A DNA stretch of 64,000 bases, taken from contig CAXTJM010000010.1 of the NCBI GenBank assembly GCA_964244585.1, positions 82,236-146,235 of the forward strand, in the 5' to 3' direction. The translations under genes were made by a program, and so were the position numbers. Positions 15,663 to 23,756 of the stretch are shown piece after piece. A model generated the notes under the pieces. It was not told the origin of the DNA. It made no database searches and saw only the letters and a list, made by a program, of their open reading frames with translations. Each line of letters begins with the position of its first letter. The stretch's first letter is position 1. The stretch comes from LMUY01 sp964244585. GTDB taxonomy: Bacteria > Pseudomonadota > Alphaproteobacteria > Acetobacterales > Acetobacteraceae.

Positions 15663-18185
15663 ATGTCTGCTCAAACCCCATCGGTTCCAACCCCACGCAT
15701 CAGGCTGCCGCGTCTTTCCAAAAGCCGGGAGCTGATGGCCGCCGGGCTGCTGACCGCGACATGCCTGGTATCGTTCGGCGCGGAACGATTGGACCGGTCC
15801 CGGTTCGACGCCAGCCTGAGGAACGAGAACGAGTTCATCGTAGGGTCGGAGCGCGTTCTATCTGCCTTGAAGGACGTGGAGTCCGGCCAGCGCGGCTACT
15901 TGCTGACCGGGAACGAGGCCTATTTGGAGCCGTTCGATGCGGCGGTGCCGGAACTGCATGACGAGCTTGCCCGGATGGCGAAGCTCGGACTGCCGATGGA
16001 TGGACTGCCGGGCATGGTCGAAGACCGTGTGGCGATGGCGTCCGCCGGGATCACGGTCCGCCGCGCCGAAGGGTTGAGCGAGGCTGTAGCCGCGATCAAT
16101 AGCGGCCGCGGGAAGCAGTTGATGGACGCCATCAGGCTGCGGATCGCGACGATGGGCGCCGATGCCCAGAGGCGCATCGACAAGGCAGAGCGCCGCGTCG
16201 ACCGAAACGGCCTGATATTGACATTGCTGTCGCTCCTGGCGCTGGCGGGCTCGGTGGCGTGCGTGGCCGCGTATGCGCTGCGACGCAGGCGGGAGACCCG
16301 TGCATCCGAACGGCGGACCCGCGAGAGCGAGGCGCGCTTCAGAGGCCTGGCGGAGAACAGCGCGGCGATCATCTGGACGACCTCCGCCAAAGGCCGGTTC
16401 GAGACTGAACAGCGGCAATGGATTGCCTTCACCGGACAGGCCGGCGGATCCGACTGGTCGGACGCCATCCACCCGGAAGACCGGGACAGGACCCTCCGGG
16501 CGTGGTCGAAGGCCATTGCAGCGCGCAGGCCGTATAGCATCGACCACCGCATGCGTCGCGCCGACGGCGAGTGGCGTCACATGACGGTGCAGGCCGTGCC
16601 GGTGCTGGAGGACGGCGGCGACATCCGCGAGTGGGTGGGCACGCATACCGACATCACCGACCGGCGACACGCGGAGGAGGCGCTGGCCGCCGCCAAGGAC
16701 GCGGCCGAGGCGGCGAACCGCTCGAAGAGCGCGTTCCTGGCCAACATGAGCCACGAGTTGCGCACGCCCCTATCCGCCGTCATCGGCTACAGCGAGATGC
16801 TGGAAGAGGAGATCGAGGAGTTGGGGCAGCCGCACCTGCTGTCCGACTTGAAGAAGATAGAGACTAACGCCAGGCACCTCCTGAGCCTGATCAACGATGT
16901 GCTCGACCTGTCGAAGATCGAGGCGAACAAGATGACCAGCTACGCCGAGGATTTCGACGTCGGCACGCTGGCCAGGGAGGCGGCGGGGACCGTGGATGCC
17001 CTGGTGCGGAAGAAAGGCAACGCACTGAAGCTGGACCTCGGCGACGGCCTCGGCAGCATGCACAGCGACGTCGTCAAGCTGCGGCAATGCATCTTCAACC
17101 TGGTGAGCAATGCCGCCAAGTTCACCGAGAACGGTGCGATCACGCTTGCTGTCCGCCGGGAGGGGGAGTGGATGGAGTTCCGGGTCTCCGACACCGGCAT
17201 CGGGATGACGGAGGAGCAGGTGGGCCGGCTGTTCCGCAGGTTCGAGCAGGCGGACGGCAGCACGACCCGCAATTTCGGCGGCAGTGGCCTCGGCCTTGCG
17301 CTGACCCGGGCGTTCTGCCGCCTGATGGGCGGCGACGTGTCCGTGCAAAGCAGGCTCGGAGAAGGAACGACGTTCACGCTGAGGCTGCCGAGCAGCCTTC
17401 CGGATCAACCGGCCGGCAACGACGCTGGAGCGGGACCTGCCGATGCGGCGCCGTCGGGCAAGCCGGTGGTGCTGGTGGTGGACGACGACGTGTCCCAGCG
17501 CGAACTGCTCACCCGGTTCCTCGAGCGCGAGGGTTTCGCCGTCCGCGCCGCCTCGGATGGCCGCACCGGCCTCGAACTGGCCCGCGCCATCCGGCCTCGC
17601 GCTATCCTGCTGGACGTGATGATGCCGCAGATGGACGGCTGGTCGGTTCTCACCGCGTTGAAGGCGGATACGGCAGTCGCATCCATCCCGGTCGTGATGG
17701 CGAGCTTCGTGAACGAACCGGCGTTGGCCAGCGCATTGGGCGCTGCCGATTACGTGCTCAAGCCGGTCGAGTGGGAGCACCTGAAATCGGTCATGGCGCG
17801 CTTCCGCGCCGTGGACGGGGCGGTCCTCGTCGTGGACGACGACCCCGATGCCCGCAGCCGTCTCCGCCACGTCCTGGAGCGCGAGGGCTGGGTGGTGGCG
17901 GAGGCGGCGAATGGGGAGGAGGCATTGCGTTCGGTTGCGGCAGCCACCCCGCAACTCATCCTGCTCGATCTCACCATGCCCGTCATGGACGGCTTCACCT
18001 TCCTGCACACCCTACGCGAGCAGCCCGGCGGCGCCGACATCCCCGTCGTCGTCCTGAGCGCCCGCGACCTGTCCAAGCTGGACCGGGAGCGGCTCAACGG
18101 CGCCGACCGCGTGATCCGGAAGGGCGACATCGACCTGCGCGAGCTGCCGCACCAGCTGGCCGAGCTGAAGCACCATCCGGAGTAG
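15663..18185 (+). CDS. Hybrid sensor histidine kinase (CHASE3-PAS-HisKA-HATPase-REC-REC)
   Basis: An 840-residue membrane kinase. A first membrane helix at about 25-43 and a second at about 186-206 enclose a CHASE3 sensor (ALKDVESGQRGYLLTG is its signature). A PAS domain (about 222-340, ending in the PAC-like GTHTDITDRRHAEE) precedes the acceptor H364 in FLANMSHELRTPL. The ATPase domain carries NLVSNAAKFTENG, DTGIGM and GGSGLGLAL. Two receivers follow with acceptors D651 and D769. The second receiver ends the protein; no Hpt domain is fused, so phosphate probably passes to a separate Hpt or receiver protein. The receiver gene upstream is a candidate. Confidence 0.93.
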   Translation: MSAQTPSVPTPRIRLPRLSKSRELMAAGLLTATCLVSFGAERLDRSRFDASLRNENEFIVGSERVLSALKDVESGQRGYLLTGNEAYLEPFDAAVPELHDELARMAKLGLPMDGLPGMVEDRVAMASAGITVRRAEGLSEAVAAINSGRGKQLMDAIRLRIATMGADAQRRIDKAERRVDRNGLILTLLSLLALAGSVACVAAYALRRRRETRASERRTRESEARFRGLAENSAAIIWTTSAKGRFETEQRQWIAFTGQAGGSDWSDAIHPEDRDRTLRAWSKAIAARRPYSIDHRMRRADGEWRHMTVQAVPVLEDGGDIREWVGTHTDITDRRHAEEALAAAKDAAEAANRSKSAFLANMSHELRTPLSAVIGYSEMLEEEIEELGQPHLLSDLKKIETNARHLLSLINDVLDLSKIEANKMTSYAEDFDVGTLAREAAGTVDALVRKKGNALKLDLGDGLGSMHSDVVKLRQCIFNLVSNAAKFTENGAITLAVRREGEWMEFRVSDTGIGMTEEQVGRLFRRFEQADGSTTRNFGGSGLGLALTRAFCRLMGGDVSVQSRLGEGTTFTLRLPSSLPDQPAGNDAGAGPADAAPSGKPVVLVVDDDVSQRELLTRFLEREGFAVRAASDGRTGLELARAIRPRAILLDVMMPQMDGWSVLTALKADTAVASIPVVMASFVNEPALASALGAADYVLKPVEWEHLKSVMARFRAVDGAVLVVDDDPDARSRLRHVLEREGWVVAEAANGEEALRSVAAATPQLILLDLTMPVMDGFTFLHTLREQPGGADIPVVVLSARDLSKLDRERLNGADRVIRKGDIDLRELPHQLAELKHHPE

Positions 18186-18240
18186 CGCCAGCAGAAATTA
18201 ACGCTCGACTCCGCCTTGGCGTTCCTTTTATGTTCTTAGC

Positions 18241-18507
18241 ATGTCCAGACCTTTCCTCCTGATGCTGGCAAGTCTCTTGTGCAGTCCCATGGCGCGCGCA
18301 GCCGCGCCAATGAGCATTTTCTTCCAGACCAGTGCGCCGCATCTGGTTCAGGTCCACCCCTACTACCGCACGCCCCCGCTCGACCCCGATTGCGGAACGC
18401 TAGCGCCAAGGTTCGGCAGTTGTGCCGGGCGGAAGGGGATGGTGGTGTGGCGCTCGCTCCCGACCACGTTGCAATCGCGGCTGACGCGCAGCCCGCTGCG
18501 GCTATGA
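18241..18507 (+). CDS. Putative small secreted protein
   Basis: An 88-residue frame beginning with a good signal peptide (MSRPFLLMLASLLCSPMARA, cleavage about residue 21) and a short mature part with two cysteines (PDCGTLAPRFGSCAG) that could form a disulfide. No clear ribosome-binding site precedes ATG 18241. I do not recognise the family. It follows the hybrid kinase gene by 55 bases. The call rests on the signal peptide and may be wrong. Confidence 0.4.
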   Translation: MSRPFLLMLASLLCSPMARAAAPMSIFFQTSAPHLVQVHPYYRTPPLDPDCGTLAPRFGSCAGRKGMVVWRSLPTTLQSRLTRSPLRL

Positions 18508-18589
18508 GGCTGAGCTGGACTTTAGGCTGATTTCGGTCTGTCTCGAACGTCGGTGCGGCTTGGAGGACTGACATGCAACCCGGCCAATC

Positions 18590-18862
18590 ATGATCTTGCT
18601 GCGCGCGATGACCGTCCTGTCGCTCGTGGCAGCCGGGCTGGGCGTGACGCTGTTCAGCGGCTGGATCATCGTCGGCGGCCTGGTCTGCGCCACCGTGTTC
18701 GGTGGGCTGGCGATGACGTGGCGCATACGGCGCAGGCGAGCGGCCGGACAGGCTTGGATGGTGCCGCGGATCAGCGGGCGGCGGGGGAACGCACTGGCGG
18801 CGCTGGTGGTGGTTGCCGCGACCGGCGGGGTGATTGGGCTGGCGAGGATGTTCGGGTGGTAG
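18590..18862 (+). CDS. Putative small membrane protein
   Basis: A 90-residue frame with three hydrophobic segments: MTVLSLVAAGLGVTLFSGWI, VGGLVCATVFGGLAM and a C-terminal ALAALVVVAATGGVIGLARM, separated by an Arg-rich loop (WRIRRRRAAG). The layout is that of a small inner-membrane protein with a positive loop. No family recognised and no strong ribosome-binding site, so confidence is moderate. Confidence 0.45.
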   Translation: MILLRAMTVLSLVAAGLGVTLFSGWIIVGGLVCATVFGGLAMTWRIRRRRAAGQAWMVPRISGRRGNALAALVVVAATGGVIGLARMFGW

Positions 18863-19189
18863 GATGCGGGGGCGTCAAGGGGCCGTAAGGAGCAACGGAT
18901 GACCAACCATGTCAACTTGCCCGTCCACGTGAAACCTGTTGTACCGTCCGGTGGTAAACCGCCGGTATTGTCGGCTGGAACGAGAACAACATCAGGCCTG
19001 CTTTACGATGGAACCAGAATTAGCCTGTGAGGTCATCGTTGACCTCCTACGTGGACGTCTATGAAGATCCAGGATCTGAGCCGCACCCGCCCGTACGATA
19101 ACTGGGCCGGTCTCGTCTAGAAAGCCAACGCTTCCTCATCAAGAGGCCGCACCAAGCCCGCAGCGATTGAGATCCCCCTAAGCTCCAGT
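18863..19189. other. Non-coding stretch just left of the element
   Basis: No gene supported. Leftward, 19186-19110 could encode LRGISIAAGLVRPLDEEALAF and a stop, which might be the end of a lost gene, but I do not recognise it. Confidence 0.3.
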
Positions 19190-19261
19190 ACCAAACAAAC
19201 GCTAAGTCATTGATTTTGGCGCGCCCGGAAAGACTCGAACTTCCAACCCCCAGATTCGTAG
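19190..19261. repeat. attL: 72-bp direct repeat (3' half of tRNA-Arg)
   Basis: Identical over 72 bases to 33383-33454. It holds the 3' half of the tRNA-Arg gene (from the anticodon loop to CCA) and 27 bases beyond it, but no 5' half, so it is not a functional tRNA. This is the product expected from site-specific recombination into the tRNA 3' end. Confidence 0.9.
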
Positions 19262-19361
19262 AAAAATAATTCGTCGCTGGTGCATTTTCCGCGTGCGATA
19301 TGCCAGCGAGAGGCAGACCTTTATTGCAGGCCCCAGCGGGCGCACTCAATGGAGACGGTTG

Positions 19362-19584
19362 GTGGAGACGAACACCTACATGACGGAGGGCGACTTCTGC
19401 GACCGCTACCTGGTCAGCCCAGGACGGCGCAGCGGTGGCGGCACACGGGAACGGGTCCGAATGGTGCCGGTTCGGGCCGCGTCGGGTGGCCTACCGCTTG
19501 GCGGACTGTGAAGCGTGGGCGGCGGACCGGACCCTGCGGCATCGGGCGGAGGAGCTGGCGCGAATGGGCCAGACTGAAGGGTAG
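19362..19584 (+). pseudogene. Excisionase-like HTH gene, two frameshifts
   Basis: Read over three frames it gives MTEGDFCDRYLVSP, then RTAQRWRHTGTGP, then WCRFGPRRVAYRLADCEAWA and AEELARMGQTEG with a stop at 19584. This parallels the intact 72-residue protein at 23404 (EEFCSRYHVSARSAQRWRQT, RRVGYRLSDCEAWAAGRT) along the whole length. It is therefore a broken paralogue of the AlpA/excisionase-type DNA-binding family, next to attL where an excisionase or integrase-linked gene would be expected. Confidence 0.75.
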
Positions 19585-19653
19585 TATGACTCGACGGTTT
19601 GTTTGGATCACCGTGCGGTGTGAGGGCTTGCAGCCGAGCTTGCAAACTGCAAT

Positions 19654-19670
19654 TACACGTTTACGGTGTA
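19654..19670. promoter_or_regulatory. Inverted repeat upstream of the DUF4258/HTH pair
   Basis: TACAC and GTGTA form an inverted repeat across 17 bases (tacacgtttacggtgta), 37 bases before the first codon of the DUF4258 gene. Antitoxins with HTH domains often bind such sites to repress their own operon. Assignment is inference. Confidence 0.4.
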
Positions 19671-19706
19671 TCAAGGTGAGACAACTATAAGAGGCGATGC
19701 GTCGGT

Positions 19707-20060
19707 ATGGCGGAGCCAAAAGGGGTCATAGTCAGACCTATACGATGGAACCGCTTGCGGACGGATGAGGCCGTCCGGGAAATTCGACGGCGGGTTGAGA
19801 TCGATGCTCCTTTTGTGAGCGCCCATGCGTTCGATCGCATGGAAGAACGAGAGGAGCAGGGAATCCTCAACTCCGTCGATATGCTGGAGATCTTGCGCAC
19901 CGGCTCAGTCAGACAAGACCCGAGAAAGGAGCGAGGAGGATGGCTCGTAATCGTGGAGAAGCGGATGCCCGGAACCCGCGACGCGGGCGTGGTAACGTTA
20001 ATCCTCCATCCGGGGGACGACTTGGAGGTTTGGACAGTAGAATGGATGGACTGGCAGTGA
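19707..20060 (+). CDS. DUF4258 domain protein (possible toxin of a TA pair)
   Basis: A 117-residue protein. The pattern VSAHAFDRMEEREEQGI, then VDMLEILRTG and GGWLVIVEKRMPG is typical of DUF4258, a RelE-like fold seen in proteins paired with HTH antitoxins. It ends 14 bases before the ATG of the HTH gene and the two are in the same direction. The usual activity of such folds is mRNA cleavage, but this has not been shown for the family member here. ATG 19707 gives a full-length domain. Confidence 0.65.
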   Translation: MAEPKGVIVRPIRWNRLRTDEAVREIRRRVEIDAPFVSAHAFDRMEEREEQGILNSVDMLEILRTGSVRQDPRKERGGWLVIVEKRMPGTRDAGVVTLILHPGDDLEVWTVEWMDWQ

Positions 20061-20074
20061 TCCAGGGCGATGCA

Positions 20075-20527
20075 ATGCACCACTTCACGGAGTGTGGCCT
20101 GGATTACGTGTGGCTTAAAAATGGCTTTGACCTCCGAGATGGCCCTAATGGCCGGTCGGTGCGCATCAAGAACATTGACGGTCTACATCGCGCAATTGCT
20201 AGGTGGATTGTGCAAAGCCCGGCACGCATTCGTGGGCAGGAAGTGAAATTCCTGCGGTCTATGTTGAAGCTCTCGCAGGAAGGCATGGGCAAGGCCATAG
20301 GGCAAAGCCGCGCCAGTGTCGCTCGCTGGGAAGGAGAGCCGAACAAGGTTATTCCCACGGGTAGCAACCACTGGATGCGCATTGTCTATGCCAAAAAGGC
20401 ACAAGGCGACCGGGAGATGTGCGAGCTGGTTGATCTATTGATTGAACTCGACGAGCTGAAGCACGGGCCCGCAGCGCCGCGTCAGGCTCGCTTTAAAGAT
20501 GAAGCGATCGGATGGGCTGCGGCGTAG
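20075..20527 (+). CDS. HTH protein, MqsA-like antitoxin
   Basis: A 150-residue protein. The N-terminus, MHHFTECGLDYVWLKNGF, and the middle KFLRSMLKLSQEGMGKAIGQ with SRASVARWEGEPNKVIP are those of the MqsA/HigA-like antitoxins that follow DUF4258 proteins. The N-terminal zinc-finger cysteines of true MqsA are missing (a single Cys). ATG 20075 follows AGGG by eight bases; ATG 20042 is possible. Probably represses its own operon and neutralises the DUF4258 partner. Confidence 0.7.
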   Translation: MHHFTECGLDYVWLKNGFDLRDGPNGRSVRIKNIDGLHRAIARWIVQSPARIRGQEVKFLRSMLKLSQEGMGKAIGQSRASVARWEGEPNKVIPTGSNHWMRIVYAKKAQGDREMCELVDLLIELDELKHGPAAPRQARFKDEAIGWAAA

Positions 20528-20560
20528 ACGATCTGGCAGGGTAGGGAGCGCTGGGGTGGG

Positions 20561-20794
20561 CTAGCTGTCAGCGGCGGTTTTCGGCCCATTGTCGCAGAGG
20601 ATCCTCGTCAATTCGGCGAGGTTGCTCCTGAGCCAGGCGATCGTCTGATCCGTGGTGTCCTGCCACGGCCCAAACTCCATCTTCATCGAGCTGCGCGACT
20701 GGCCGCTTTCGAATAGCTCAAGCTGACGTTTGAGGCTGTCTGCCTCACGCTTGCACCAGTCGATGATGGATTGCGGCTTTGACGGGTTGGTCAT
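20561..20794 (-). CDS. Small hypothetical protein
   Basis: A 77-residue, helix-rich, charged protein (MTNPSKPQSIIDWCKREADS, LKRQLELFESGQ, TDQTIAWLRSNLAELTRIL). GGGAG upstream of ATG 20794 is a good ribosome-binding site. No signal peptide or membrane segment. Convergent with the HTH gene. Such proteins are common in alphaproteobacterial mobile elements; function unknown. Confidence 0.55.
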   Translation of the reverse strand: MTNPSKPQSIIDWCKREADSLKRQLELFESGQSRSSMKMEFGPWQDTTDQTIAWLRSNLAELTRILCDNGPKTAADS

Positions 20795-20892
20795 GGCTGC
20801 ACTCCCTTTCTCAACCTAACACCGGGCGCATCCCCGTTCGTGAACTCGGCGCCGGCCGATCTAGGGCGGTGCGGATGGTAACGAGGCAGTCA

Positions 20893-21132
20893 TCATCCCA
20901 ATGATCGACGAAGGTTCGCCCAAAAAACTCGTGTTGCTCGTTTATCGCTAAGCACAGCACGGAGCGCACAATCTAAGCCCCTGCATCTAAACATTACATC
21001 AACTGCCAGATTGTTAGCCTCATCCATCCAGTGCACATCGTGCACGACAGACAAGGCTGGCTCGGTGAGAGTGCCGCCGGCCTGATGAAAGGTTGCAAGT
21101 GCCGTTCGCTGCCTTTTAGTTGGAGTTTTCAC
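20893..21132 (-). CDS. Small hypothetical protein
   Basis: A 79-residue frame opening at GTG 21132 (MKTPTKRQRTALATFHQAGG) and ending WANLRRSLG. Basic and compact, no recognised motif, one ATG-less start. It follows the ribbon-helix-helix gene in the same direction at 35 bases, so it may share its promoter. Low confidence. Confidence 0.4.
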   Translation of the reverse strand: MKTPTKRQRTALATFHQAGGTLTEPALSVVHDVHWMDEANNLAVDVMFRCRGLDCALRAVLSDKRATRVFWANLRRSLG

Positions 21133-21167
21133 AACCCGATCCCAAAGCTACACCTCCAAACGCAGCA

Positions 21168-21377
21168 TTATTGATCTTCCTCGTCGGCCTGCTGCTCGGA
21201 AAGAAGCCCGATGTCCAACAGCTGGCGCATCGCTTGTGGGCGGCTGAGCACCGCTCCCGCTTGCCGGCTGATCCAAGCATCGAGTCGCGATAACACGTCA
21301 GGCTGGAGCCGGACGCCAACTAAGGTGCCGGTCTGCTCGGAACGCCTGTTCGTGTTATCACGAGTTGACTGAACCAT
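21168..21377 (-). CDS. Ribbon-helix-helix-like DNA-binding protein
   Basis: A 69-residue protein. TLVGVRLQPDVLSRLDAWIS has the pattern of a CopG/RHH beta strand and first helix, followed by LSRPQAMRQLLDIGLL as the second helix. Such proteins are dimeric repressors or antitoxins. Two near-identical palindromic 13-mers lie at and just before its start codon, consistent with autorepression and with control of the divergent operon that begins at 21467. Confidence 0.6.
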   Translation of the reverse strand: MVQSTRDNTNRRSEQTGTLVGVRLQPDVLSRLDAWISRQAGAVLSRPQAMRQLLDIGLLSEQQADEEDQ

Positions 21378-21397
21378 GGAGTTGGTGTTAACACGAG
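21352..21397. promoter_or_regulatory. Twin palindromic operators
   Basis: gtgttatcacgag (21352-21364) and gtgttaacacgag (21385-21397) differ at one base and are 33 bases apart, about three helical turns. The second contains the perfect palindrome GTGTTAACAC. The first lies inside the start of the RHH gene, the second just upstream in the divergent promoter. Confidence 0.6.
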
Positions 21398-21466
21398 ATC
21401 GGCCGAGCGGGAAGGTGGAATCTCCCAGCCCGGCCTAACCGCAACCGCTGAAGGGATCAGCAGGTC

Positions 21467-21982
21467 ATGGCTGAACACGCCCATAGCACACCCACGTCCA
21501 TCGCCAGAAACCGGGCTCGGCTGCCTGGCCAGCCGGCGCCCAAGCACCCACCGATGCGCCTTCCCGTGCCACCCCCGGCACCTGCCCAGCCACCCGAGCC
21601 GCGCGTGATGGATCTGCTCGGCCTGACGGAGGACGGCCGCCTGGTGCTGTGGAGCGCCACCGAGAAGGTGCAGCCAATCACCGCGTTTCCGATGTCTGAG
21701 CACGGCGACTGGATCAAGGGCGGCCACTATTTGATCCAGTGGAAGTCGCACGCGATCGTAGTCCACTGCGCGCCGCTGACAGACGGCTGCGTGATCGTCC
21801 AGTTCATGTGCAGCCGCGCCCCCAGGCTGCCCATGGCCCGGGCCGAGGTGGAGCGGATGCTGCTGGGCTACGTGGTCCCCGACCTGGCCATGCAGAGCCT
21901 CATCCTCGAAGCGCTCCAGGAGGCGACGGAGGCCTACCGGGCGCGGCGGGACTGCCCGACCAACCAGCGGGGGAGGATCTGA
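21467..21982 (+). CDS. Hypothetical element protein
   Basis: 171 residues. The first about 45 are Pro/Ala-rich and disordered, the rest a compact domain: MDLLGLTEDGRLVLWSATEK, FVMCSR-like core IVQFMCSRAPRLPMARAEVE and a C-terminal helix. No family recognised. It begins a rightward operon of four small genes and is divergent from the RHH gene. GGGG-rich sequence before the next gene and 2-base spacing to it suggest co-expression. Confidence 0.55.
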   Translation: MAEHAHSTPTSIARNRARLPGQPAPKHPPMRLPVPPPAPAQPPEPRVMDLLGLTEDGRLVLWSATEKVQPITAFPMSEHGDWIKGGHYLIQWKSHAIVVHCAPLTDGCVIVQFMCSRAPRLPMARAEVERMLLGYVVPDLAMQSLILEALQEATEAYRARRDCPTNQRGRI

Positions 21983-21984
21983 CC

Positions 21985-22323
21985 ATGTTCGACTTCCAAG
22001 CCCTGGTGCCGGACAGCGATCACCGGGACGCCGACCTGCTTGAGCATATCGCTCGGCTGACCGAGTTGCGGGACCAACTCGACCAAGCGAAACGTCGGGG
22101 AAGCACTGCATACGACCGCACGCTCAAGCTGGTTTGCAGGGAATGCGTCGATCTGGAGGGCCGGGTCGCTTCCACCCCTGCCCACACGCCCGGCGGCCGG
22201 CACGCCAAGGCGGTTCACGCGCTGCGGGATGCCGACCTGGACCAGCCGTCCGGCGGGTTCCGCGGCGTCAACGCGGTGGCGCTGTCGGCCTTGTATGACA
22301 TCGTCGCGGCAGGTGTCCTGTGA
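21985..22323 (+). CDS. Hypothetical element protein
   Basis: 112 residues starting MFDFQALVPDSDHRDADLLE, with a heptad-like helix (HIARLTELRDQLDQAKRRGS) and a further part containing two cysteines (LVCRECVDLEG), perhaps half of a zinc site. GGGGGAGGA precedes ATG 21985 at good spacing. Its stop overlaps the GTG of the next gene. Function unknown. Confidence 0.5.
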   Translation: MFDFQALVPDSDHRDADLLEHIARLTELRDQLDQAKRRGSTAYDRTLKLVCRECVDLEGRVASTPAHTPGGRHAKAVHALRDADLDQPSGGFRGVNAVALSALYDIVAAGVL

Positions 22324-22517
22324 GCGAGGATCGTGGCAGCCAACGCTTCGTCGCCGCGGTGCTGGCAGGCGACCCGGACGCACATGCCGCATTGACTGCC
22401 CTGCGGCGGCTTCCGTCGACGGAAGCGATGGCGGTGCTCCATTGCCTTGATCACGACACGACAGTCACCAGGGAGCCCGACACGCGTCGGCCTGAACCAC
22501 AAGGTAGCATTGCGTGA
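22320..22517 (+). CDS. Small hypothetical protein
   Basis: 65 residues from a GTG whose last bases overlap the preceding TGA (GTGA), so translation is probably coupled. Helical core RFVAAVLAGDPDAHAALTAL. No recognised domain. Followed after 19 bases by a strong hairpin. Confidence 0.45.
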   Translation: MSEDRGSQRFVAAVLAGDPDAHAALTALRRLPSTEAMAVLHCLDHDTTVTREPDTRRPEPQGSIA

Positions 22518-22535
22518 CCGCCGGCATCGGACAGG

Positions 22536-22556
22536 GGGAGGGCTTCGCGCCCTCCC
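22536..22556 (+). terminator. Hairpin, possible terminator after the small-gene operon
   Basis: Perfect 8-bp GC stem GGGAGGGC / GCCCTCCC with a five-base loop, followed by only two T residues. Its position after three coupled genes fits a terminator, though the weak T-tract makes an mRNA-stabilising hairpin possible. Confidence 0.45.
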
Positions 22557-22631
22557 TTCCCATCCCGAACATTGTGAACATTGGCGCGCTATGGTGCTCA
22601 ATGGCGCTGCACGGCCAAGCGGGAGCGCGGG

Positions 22632-23249
22632 ATGACAGACGAGCCGACTACGGGCAACTTAGCCCCGAGCGTGGACGTCGACAGACTGGTAGAACGATAC
22701 CACGACCTTGCCGTCCGCACGCAAAACCCGGTGTATGGGTGGCTGGCGCTGGAGGCGCTACTTGCCCCAACGGCCGGTTCGCAGGTCGAGAAACCGCAAG
22801 ACGATGTCGCGATTCCCGGCTGGATTGCAGCATATCTCCACGATGCTGCTTCGCGTCTGAACTGCCTGGCGAGCGGGATGAACTACAAGACGGAGTTGCC
22901 GCCCTTCGACTTCAGTTTGTTTGTGAGCGAGGACGGCGCGATCGATCGGGAGGAGGTGTTCCGGTCACCAGAATGGCAGCAGCACATGAAAACAGTCGAG
23001 GTTGGTCACAAGAAAGCAATGGCGGAGGTCCCGAACGCCTTAGGGTTCGTTCAAGGGACCCGGAACCAATTCGAGCGTTTTCAGTCAGTGAATGCGGACA
23101 TGCAGGAAGCGCGCTTCTACGAAGCTGCCACCGAAGCGGGCGTGGCGTCGAAAGTGGCGTTGGAGGCAATCAGCAAAGGAAGCGCCGCACGCGGGAAGAC
23201 GGACACACAAATACTCGCGCGCATTCGGAATGTTCGCCGCCTGCTGTAG
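22632..23249 (+). CDS. Hypothetical element protein
   Basis: 205 residues from ATG 22632, soluble and mostly helical (RLVERYHDLAVRTQNPVYGW, EEVFRSPEWQQHMKTVEVGH, C-terminal DTQILARIRNVRRLL). Base composition is lower in GC than the flanking host genes. No domain recognised. It lies between the small-gene operon and the excisionase-like gene. Confidence 0.5.
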   Translation: MTDEPTTGNLAPSVDVDRLVERYHDLAVRTQNPVYGWLALEALLAPTAGSQVEKPQDDVAIPGWIAAYLHDAASRLNCLASGMNYKTELPPFDFSLFVSEDGAIDREEVFRSPEWQQHMKTVEVGHKKAMAEVPNALGFVQGTRNQFERFQSVNADMQEARFYEAATEAGVASKVALEAISKGSAARGKTDTQILARIRNVRRLL

Positions 23250-23403
23250 ACCATACAAGTGTGGAAACTACCCCCCTTAGTTTTCACATGCTGAAACTAC
23301 CCCTGGTAGAAGCAGCAGGGATGAGTTGTATCTTTCGGCGCTCTTCTGTCGCTATTGGAATGCCTCGGCGGCTCGTTGCGAGCCGCGGCAAAGCGAGGCT
23401 TCC

Positions 23404-23622
23404 ATGAGCGAAATCTACCTGACCGAGGAAGAGTTCTGCAGCCGCTACCACGTCAGCGCTCGAAGCGCGCAGCGCTGGCGGCAGACTGGGGAGGGCGGCC
23501 CAAAGTGGGTCCGATTGGGGCTCCGTCGCGTTGGCTACAGGCTGAGCGACTGCGAGGCGTGGGCTGCTGGACGGACGTTCACCAGCCGCGCGGCCGAGCT
23601 CTCCCGCCAGATCGCCGCCTAA
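23404..23622 (+). CDS. Excisionase/AlpA-like HTH protein
   Basis: 72 residues, MSEIYLTEEEFCSRYHVSAR, then SAQRWRQTGEGGPKWVRLG and RRVGYRLSDCEAWAAGRT. This is the MerR-like winged helix of phage excisionases and AlpA regulators. The intact copy of the broken gene at 19362. It may control the replication genes that follow or help excision; no integrase is nearby to decide. Confidence 0.7.
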   Translation: MSEIYLTEEEFCSRYHVSARSAQRWRQTGEGGPKWVRLGLRRVGYRLSDCEAWAAGRTFTSRAAELSRQIAA

Positions 23623-23756
23623 ACACTCCACCCGAACGTCGCGAGACGCCCGGCGTGGAGGACAGATCAACGATGTGGAAGCCTGGCAGGGCATATACTC
23701 CATATCTGTGATCTGAACCGAACGCAGAGCTAATTGCGCCGTCGTAGGAAAGCCCT

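Noticed and set aside
19190..19261. Second tRNA-Arg gene
   Set aside because: Only the 3' half is present; there is no D arm or 5' acceptor strand, so it is the attL duplicate.
22514..23407. Long rightward frame of about 297 codons
   Set aside because: It overlaps the better-supported 205-residue gene at 22632 in another frame and has Arg/Gly/Ser-rich shadow composition.
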